Source of the DNA: an uncultured Caulobacterales bacterium
GTDB taxonomy: Bacteria > Pseudomonadota > Alphaproteobacteria > Caulobacterales > Caulobacteraceae
Assembly: GCA_903903715.1 (NCBI GenBank)
Contig: CAIUZX010000417.1
Coordinates: forward strand, 1-18,635
Length of the DNA: 18,635 nucleotides
Direction of reading: 5' to 3'
The notes beneath the pieces are model-generated. The model had not been told where the DNA came from, did no database searches, and worked only from the letters and a program-made list of their open reading frames with translations. Below are positions 14,217 through 18,635 of this stretch, in pieces. How positions within the stretch are numbered: position 1 is the stretch's first letter; each line of letters starts with the position of its first letter. The position numbers and the translations under genes are program-made.

Positions 14217-14822
14217 ATGGCGGTGCTCGACTGGCTCGTAAACGAACCTGGCCACTCCCTGCACGGGGAGCGGGTGGTTCTGCGCGCTCCGAAGATGGCC
14301 GACTACGCCGAATGGGCGGAGGTTCGACGCATCAGTCGTGACTTCCTGCAGCCCTGGGAGCCGACCTGGCCGCCGGACGATCTGACCCGCGGCGCGTTCC
14401 GCAGGCGGCTGTCCTACTACCAAAGAGATCTCGAACTCGGCCTCGGCTATGCGTTCTTCGTGTTCCGCCGGTCCGACGAGGCCCTCCTCGGCGGCGTGAA
14501 CCTGCGGGATGTGCGTCGGGGCGTCAGCCAATCCGGCGCCATCGGCTACTGGGTCGCCGGCCCGCACGCCCGGCGGGGTTACACCCTCGACGGGGTTCGT
14601 CAGGTCGTCAGCTTTTCCTTCCAGACCCTCGGCCTCCACCGGCTGGAGGCGGCGTGCTGCCCGGAGAACGCCGCGTCGAGCGGACTCCTGCGTCGCGCGG
14701 GCTTCGAGCTCGAAGGACGGTCTCGTGCTTATCTGAAAATTAACGGGGTTTGGCGAGACCATCTCCTGTTTGGACTGGTTCGTCCGGACGAACCGGCCGA
14801 GACCTTGCGCGCCGGCCGCTGA
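14217..14822 (+). CDS. GNAT family N-acetyltransferase (RimJ type)
   Basis: A 201-aa GNAT protein of the RimJ/RimL group that uses acetyl-CoA to acetylate an amine, in E. coli relatives the N-terminus of ribosomal proteins. Visible motifs are LHGERVVLRAPKMADYAEW (15-33), FLQPWEPTWP (43-52), the central sheet GYAFFVFRRSDEALLGGVNL, the acetyl-CoA pyrophosphate loop around ARRGYTLDGVRQV (118-130), and the C-terminal LEAACCPENAASSGLLRRAGF and GVWRDHLLFGL. RimJ itself cannot be claimed without comparison. Its ATG is preceded not by a Shine-Dalgarno but by an 18-bp palindrome. It lies 32 bp after rnhA and 11 bp before the phosphodiesterase gene. Confidence 0.9.
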   Translation: MAVLDWLVNEPGHSLHGERVVLRAPKMADYAEWAEVRRISRDFLQPWEPTWPPDDLTRGAFRRRLSYYQRDLELGLGYAFFVFRRSDEALLGGVNLRDVRRGVSQSGAIGYWVAGPHARRGYTLDGVRQVVSFSFQTLGLHRLEAACCPENAASSGLLRRAGFELEGRSRAYLKINGVWRDHLLFGLVRPDEPAETLRAGR

Positions 14823-14833
14823 GGGAACGGTTG

Positions 14834-16474
14834 ATGTCTGACGAATCCAGCGCCGCGCCGAGAACCGGCAGCGTCGGCGTGATCAAGGCGCTGACAGATT
14901 CCGGCGTTGTGCTGTTCCACTATCGGGCGCAGACGGGCCGCATTTCATTCAAGGGCGATCTGGAGGGCTTCGGCCTGACCACGTTGAAGCGCGGCGGCGC
15001 CCTGCGCTCCGTCGCCAAACTCCTGCGCCCGCAGGACCTCGGCCTGACGGAACTCCTGACCCAGACCGCGGGTCCGGTGGAGACTTTCAACCGGCAGGCC
15101 CTGACGAGAGAGGGCGTCGCCGGTATGTGGCGCGGGCGGCGGCTGGGGGACGGTCGCTCCTTCGCCGGCGTCATTACCGCGCCAGAGGTCGAGGACGGCG
15201 CGACCGATCATCTAACGGGCCTGCTCAATCGTCCCGCCTTCATCGCCGCTGTAGACGCCACACTGGCCGGGGCGGAGGGGCGCACCCTGGTGGTCGGGGA
15301 CCTCGCCCGGGCGAGACGGCTCAATGAGGCCCTCGGCTACGAGGTTGCAGACCGGGTGCTGCGGAACCTCGCGGAACGGCTGACCGAAGCCTTCGGAACC
15401 CGCGCCCTCCCCGCCCGCATCGCCGACAACACCTTCGTCTGCTTGCTGGATGACAGCGAAGTCATCGCCGCCGAGCGGTTTCGCACCGCGCTGGAGCAGC
15501 CGATCGAGATCGGCGATCTGACGGTTCACCCGGCCATCGTGGTGGCGACCGTCGTCCAGTCCAGGGGCTCCAGCCTGAACGCCCATGACCTGCTGGGCCG
15601 CGCGGAAGCCCTGCTCGGCCAGATGAAGACCGCACAGCGCATCCTGCAGACCCACGACACCACCGCGCCGGTGCACGACAGCCTGACACGGCTCGGGCTG
15701 GAGGATGATCTCAGGAGCGCCCTCAGACGCGGCGAGCTCGAACCCTTCTTTCAGCCGATCATCCGCCTCGACGACGGCGCGCTGGCGGGGTTCGAGGCCC
15801 TGGCGCGGTGGCGGCACCCGCGGCGCGGCCTCCTGCCCCCCGACGACTTTCTGCCGCTGGCCGCCGAGACCGGCCTGATGGGCCAGCTCGGCCTCGTCAT
15901 GGCCAGATCCGCCGCCCGCCAGATCAGCGCCTGGCGACGGCAGGGCCTTGGCGGCGACAGCCTGTTCGTCAGCGTCAACCTGACCACCAGCGACCTGCAG
16001 CGCACGACCCTGGTCGAGGAGGTGCGCGAGATCATCACCTCCGAAAAGCTCCCCGCCAATGCGCTGAAGCTCGAGATCACCGAAGGCGAGGTCATGCGCG
16101 ACCCCGATCAGGCGGCCGAGCTCCTGAAGGAACTGAAGGCGGTGGGCGCGACCTTGAGCCTGGACGACTTCGGCATGGGCTTCTCATCGCTCTCCTGGCT
16201 CGCCCGCCTGCCGATCAGCGGCCTGAAGATCGACCGTTATTTCACCCGCACCATGGCGGCCAACGAGGGCTCGGCCAAGATTGTGCGCTCGGTCATCTCG
16301 CTGGCCCAGGACTTCGACCTCGAGGTGGTGGCCGAAGGCGTCGAGACCGCCGCGATGGCGCAGACCCTGAAGGACGCGGGCTGCCACTACGGCCAGGGCT
16401 TCGGCTACGCGCCTCCGATGTCCTCCGAAGAAGCCCTCGTCTACATCATCGAGCACGAACTCGACCGGCGGTGA
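14834..16474 (+). CDS. EAL-domain c-di-GMP phosphodiesterase with degenerate GGDEF domain
   Basis: A 546-aa cytosolic protein with no membrane segment or signal peptide. Residues 1-120 form an N-terminal sensory-like region (possibly PAS-related; not certain). A GGDEF-fold domain spans about 123-280, but the signature reads RIADNTF at 195-201 in place of RxGGDEF, so cyclase activity is not expected. The EAL domain (about 290-540) keeps the catalytic set: E321 (EAL), N382, E414, D444/D445 (DDFG), K465, E501 (EGVET) and Q521. It is therefore probably an active hydrolase of c-di-GMP to pGpG, perhaps tuned by the GGDEF-like domain binding GTP. The start at 14834 follows GAGGGA 7 nt upstream; a longer frame to 14750 overlaps the acetyltransferase. 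Confidence 0.93.
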   Translation: MSDESSAAPRTGSVGVIKALTDSGVVLFHYRAQTGRISFKGDLEGFGLTTLKRGGALRSVAKLLRPQDLGLTELLTQTAGPVETFNRQALTREGVAGMWRGRRLGDGRSFAGVITAPEVEDGATDHLTGLLNRPAFIAAVDATLAGAEGRTLVVGDLARARRLNEALGYEVADRVLRNLAERLTEAFGTRALPARIADNTFVCLLDDSEVIAAERFRTALEQPIEIGDLTVHPAIVVATVVQSRGSSLNAHDLLGRAEALLGQMKTAQRILQTHDTTAPVHDSLTRLGLEDDLRSALRRGELEPFFQPIIRLDDGALAGFEALARWRHPRRGLLPPDDFLPLAAETGLMGQLGLVMARSAARQISAWRRQGLGGDSLFVSVNLTTSDLQRTTLVEEVREIITSEKLPANALKLEITEGEVMRDPDQAAELLKELKAVGATLSLDDFGMGFSSLSWLARLPISGLKIDRYFTRTMAANEGSAKIVRSVISLAQDFDLEVVAEGVETAAMAQTLKDAGCHYGQGFGYAPPMSSEEALVYIIEHELDRR

Positions 16475-16506
16475 GCTGCGGGGCGGCTGAGGTTTGGTGC
16501 TCGAGG

Positions 16507-16520
16507 GCGGCTTACACCGC
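16507..16520 (+). terminator. Weak hairpin between convergent genes
   Basis: GCGG-CTTACA-CCGC followed by GGCTTT, 33 bp after the phosphodiesterase stop and 46 bp before the end of the DUF1330 gene. The 4-bp stem and short T-run make it a weak candidate. Confidence 0.2.
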
Positions 16521-16566
16521 GGCTTTAGGACTTGGATCTAACGCGAAATGTCGACCCGGAGCGGGC

Positions 16567-16857
16567 CTAGACGCAGCCCTCCACGAGGATCAGCTTGCTG
16601 TTGGTCGTACGATGGCGAAGGGCGAACAGAGGCTGCGCGTCGGGGTCCGCGAGAAAAGCCTTGGCGTGGTCCTGCGACGGAAACTCCAGCACGACGACCC
16701 GATCCGGCGACCAGGTCCCTTCCATGACAGTCGGCTCCACGCCGCGAACGATATACCGCCCCCCATGCTTCTCGATAAATGCAGGAATGGCGTCGGCGTA
16801 CGGCAGAAACCGAGGAAGATCCAAAATCGAGAAGTCCAGAACGAGATAGGCCGTCAT
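16567..16857 (-). CDS. DUF1330 family protein
   Basis: A 96-aa alpha/beta protein of the ferredoxin-like dimeric barrel group. MTAYLVLDFSILDLPRFLPY, AIPAFIEKHGGRYIVRGVEP and VVVLEFPSQDHAKAFLADPD, then a C-terminal TTNSKLILVEGC strand, match the DUF1330 pattern. The family's biochemical role is not established. The start at 16857 is supported by the family start and by GGAAAAG upstream on the minus strand. The open frame to 17010 adds low-complexity, Arg-rich sequence and was rejected. It is convergent with the phosphodiesterase gene, and its upstream side is the gene-free stretch 16858-17346. Confidence 0.9.
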   Translation of the reverse strand: MTAYLVLDFSILDLPRFLPYADAIPAFIEKHGGRYIVRGVEPTVMEGTWSPDRVVVLEFPSQDHAKAFLADPDAQPLFALRHRTTNSKLILVEGCV

Positions 16858-16889
16858 GGTATCTTTTCCGTCGGATGTCGGTTGCGATC

Positions 16890-17046
16890 CTGACCCGTTC
16901 TGGCGACGCTGTACACTCAGCCCCTCCTCGGCACGCCTTGTGAGCGTCCGTTCTGCGGAGGGCGCGCCGTCCCGACGACGCCCGACGATTTCCGTCGGCG
17001 AAGGGGTCATAAGCGGGGGAGGCGGGCGAAACGCCCCGGCCTTTTG
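16890..17046 (+). ncRNA. Candidate small RNA (promoter to terminator-like hairpin)
   Basis: On the plus strand CTGACC (16890-16895) and TACACT (16912-16917) with a 16-nt spacer form a plausible promoter, 4 of 6 matches each. About 65-115 nt further on are hairpins CCGACG-ATTTC-CGTCGG (16982-16998) and GGGCG-AAA-CGCCC (17024-17036), the latter followed by CGGCC and four T (17042-17045). That would give an RNA of roughly 120 nt, divergent from the DUF1330 gene. No known RNA family is recognised. Confidence 0.25.
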
Positions 17047-17286
17047 TATTCCATAGACATAGGTCGTTCAGAGGTTCGGCCGGAGGCTTCGCCCGTCTTT
17101 CGGTCCCTTCTCGTCGGGGTGGGGTCCTTTCTTTCCTTTTCGCACCCATCTGATGCGCCCGAGTGTCCAAGACCGGTCCCGCCGCCGATGGCCCTGCGTG
17201 ATCATCGCCTCCCCCCAGCGACGGGACGAGGCATTGTAACCCAGAGCTGCAGGGCGGGGATAAGTCCGGCGCTTTTTCGTCACGCC

Positions 17287-17308
17287 ACGCCTCGCTGCGC
17301 GGCGTTTT
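17287..17308 (+). terminator. Plus-strand terminator-like hairpin
   Basis: ACGCC (17287-17291), a 9-nt loop and GGCGT (17301-17305), followed by T's and then a T-rich stretch to about 17330. The T-run is on the plus-strand side, although the nearest protein gene here (aldehyde dehydrogenase) is on the minus strand. Confidence 0.3.
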
Positions 17309-17332
17309 CATTTGATTTTTATGCCTTTTTTG

Positions 17333-17347
17333 GCGCAACCGTTGCGC
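17333..17347 (-). terminator. Hairpin overlapping the aldehyde dehydrogenase stop codon
   Basis: GCGCAA-CGG-TTGCGC on the minus strand, a 6-bp stem starting in the TAG stop codon. It is followed by A's rather than T's on that strand, so it is not a standard intrinsic terminator, but it may cap the 3' end of the mRNA. Confidence 0.3.
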
Positions 17348-18635
17348 TAGATCTCGAACCGCACGCCCTGCGCGAGGGGGACAGTGAGGCCGTAATTGAT
17401 GGTGTTGGTGGCCCGGCGCATGTAGGCGCGCCAGCTGTCCGAGCCGCTTTCCCGCCCGCCGCCGGTCTCCTTCTCCCCGCCGAACGCCCCGCCGATCTCC
17501 GCGCCGGAGGGGCCGATGTTCACATTGGCGATGCCGCAGTCGGAGCCCGCGGCGGACAGGAACCGCTCCGCCTCGATCAGGTCGCGGGTGAAGATGGACG
17601 AGGACAGGCCGTGGTCGGTCTCGTTCTGCAGGGCGATGGCCTCGTCGAGATGCTCGTAGGTCATGACATAGAGGATGGGGCTGAAGGTCTCCTGCCGCAC
17701 GACCGGGGATTGGGCGTCCATCTCGACGAGGGCGGGCCGGACATAGACCGCCCTCTCCCCGCCCAGGGCCAGCCGCTCTCCGCCGTGGACGCGCCCGCCC
17801 TCCTCCCGCGCCCGGGCCAGCGCTGTGGCGTGCGCCTCCCCCGCCGCGCCGTCGATCAGGGGGCCGATCAGGGTGTAGGGGGACCTGGGATCGCCGACCG
17901 AGACGGTGGCGTAGGCGGACTTCAGCGGCTCCAGCATCTGCGAGACGACGGAGCGATGCACAATCAGGCGGCGCAGGGTCGTGCACCTCTGGCCCGCCGT
18001 GCCCATGGCGGCGAAGGCGCAGGCGCGCACGGTGAGGCTCAAGTCCGCGCTCGGCGTCACGATGGCGGCGTTGTTGCCGCCAAGCTCCAGCAGGGAGCGG
18101 CCGAACCGAGACGCAACCGCGGTTCCCACCTTGCGCCCCATGGCCGTCGAGCCGGTGGCGGAAACAAGGGCCACGCGGCGGTCTGCGACCAGCGCCTCCC
18201 CCACCTCACGACCGCCCAGCAGGAGACCCACCAGCCCCTCCGGCGCGTCGCCGAAGGCGGTCAGCGCCTTGCGCATCAGGGCGTGGACGGCGAGGGCGGT
18301 CAGCGGCGTCTTCTCCGACGGCTTCCACACCACCGGATCGCCGCAGACCAGCCCCAGCGCCGCATTCCACGCCCACACCGCCACCGGGAAGTTGAAGGCG
18401 CTGATCACGCCGACGACGCCCAGAGGGTGCCAGGTCTCCATCATCCGATGGTTCGGCCGCTCGGTGGAAAGGGTCAGGCCGTAGAGCTGGCGGGACAGAC
18501 CGACCGCGAAGTCGCAGATGTCGATCATTTCCTGAACTTCGCCTTGCGCCTCCGACACGATCTTGCCGGCCTCGAGCGTGACGAGCCGCGCAAGATCGTC
18601 CTTGGCCGCGCGGAGCGTCTCGCCGAACAGGCGGA
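17347..18635 (-). CDS. ALDH7-type aldehyde dehydrogenase (alpha-aminoadipate semialdehyde / piperideine-6-carboxylate dehydrogenase-like), N-terminus missing
   Basis: NAD(P)-dependent oxidation of an aldehyde to an acid. In this family it is typically alpha-aminoadipic semialdehyde in lysine breakdown, but that specificity is inferred. The frame runs off the window edge; about 428 residues are visible and the first 70-80 are probably missing. The apparent GTG start at 18558 is internal, because the family sequence LRAAKDDLARLVTLEAGKI precedes it. Motifs seen are EMIDICDFAVGLSRQLYGLT, HPLGVVGVISAFNFPVAVWAWN, WKPSEKTPLTA, SATGSTAMGRKVG, LLELGGNNAAIV (general base Glu), GTAGQRCTTLRR (catalytic Cys), RQETFSPILYV and GGAFGGEKETGGGRESGSDSW. 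The C-terminus TINYGLTVPLAQGVRFEI is typical of ALDH7. Confidence 0.92.
   Translation of the reverse strand, partial: RLFGETLRAAKDDLARLVTLEAGKIVSEAQGEVQEMIDICDFAVGLSRQLYGLTLSTERPNHRMMETWHPLGVVGVISAFNFPVAVWAWNAALGLVCGDPVVWKPSEKTPLTALAVHALMRKALTAFGDAPEGLVGLLLGGREVGEALVADRRVALVSATGSTAMGRKVGTAVASRFGRSLLELGGNNAAIVTPSADLSLTVRACAFAAMGTAGQRCTTLRRLIVHRSVVSQMLEPLKSAYATVSVGDPRSPYTLIGPLIDGAAGEAHATALARAREEGGRVHGGERLALGGERAVYVRPALVEMDAQSPVVRQETFSPILYVMTYEHLDEAIALQNETDHGLSSSIFTRDLIEAERFLSAAGSDCGIANVNIGPSGAEIGGAFGGEKETGGGRESGSDSWRAYMRRATNTINYGLTVPLAQGVRFEI

Larger units (their letters stand above)
16858..17346. other. 489-bp intergenic region without a credible protein gene
   Basis: Short open frames on both strands (for example 17068-17283 minus) look like chance: Arg/Pro-rich, no family motif, no good ribosome binding site. 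The region holds several GC hairpins with adjacent T-runs on the plus strand (16982-16998, 17024-17045, 17287-17308), a pyrimidine-rich tract near 17125-17140, and a T-rich segment at 17305-17330. It presumably contains the DUF1330 promoter and the 3' end signals of the aldehyde dehydrogenase gene. Confidence 0.6.

Noticed and set aside
17056..17110. Possible tRNA or rRNA fragment around GGTTCGGCC
   Set aside because: The T-arm-like GGTTCGG is not accompanied by an acceptor stem or anticodon arm on either strand.
17068..17283. 71-codon minus-strand frame in the gene-free region
   Set aside because: No family motif, Arg/Lys/Pro-rich, no convincing ribosome binding site; treated as chance.
16538..17986. 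482-codon minus-strand frame across the DUF1330 gene, the gap and the aldehyde dehydrogenase
   Set aside because: It is out of frame with both real genes and consists of Arg/Gly/Pro-rich antisense-like sequence.

Overview
The window is GC-rich, densely packed bacterial chromosome, and everything recognisable in it is ordinary alphaproteobacterial housekeeping. The gene content suggests an alphaproteobacterium, possibly Caulobacterales or a neighbouring order: a nadABC operon, the ispH-thrB-rnhA run with the APH-fold homoserine kinase, and short dense operons. That placement is inferred from gene families and order, not from a search. No rRNA, tRNA, CRISPR array, transposase or phage gene was seen.

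Left part (1-4228, minus strand). The de novo NAD operon nadA-nadB-nadC is read leftward, with nadC cut by the window edge. The 192-bp gap between trxB (thioredoxin reductase) and nadA holds two matching 21-bp inverted repeats of the form TTATGCTCA-N3-TGAGCATAA. They overlap -10-like hexamers and, for the proximal one, the nadA ribosome binding site, so the operon is probably controlled by a dedicated repressor.

Middle (4390-11579). A small two-helix membrane protein (DUF4282) on the plus strand converges on, and slightly overlaps, selO. Six minus-strand genes follow one another from 11579 down to 4794: a secreted protein of unknown function overlapping argS by 4 bp, argS, a NYN-domain putative ribonuclease, an unrecognised 370-aa protein whose N-terminal third is strikingly AT-rich, a DUF1223 thioredoxin-fold exported protein, and selO (protein AMPylase). 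Apart from the 4-bp overlap the gaps are 52-78 bp, so part of the run may be co-transcribed.

Right part (11732-16474, plus strand). ispH, thrB, rnhA, a RimJ-type acetyltransferase and a c-di-GMP phosphodiesterase (degenerate GGDEF, intact EAL) form a co-directional block. thrB is split by one extra T in a run of seven T; both halves are otherwise well conserved.

Far right (16567-18635, minus strand). A DUF1330 protein, a 489-bp stretch without a credible protein gene but with hairpins and T-runs that could be a small RNA locus, and an ALDH7-type aldehyde dehydrogenase truncated at its N-terminus by the window edge.

The observations most worth checking are the thrB homopolymer frameshift, the paired nad operators, the AT-rich mosaic gene next to the NYN nuclease, and the possible small RNA. 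I did not find a clear, wholly new multi-gene system.
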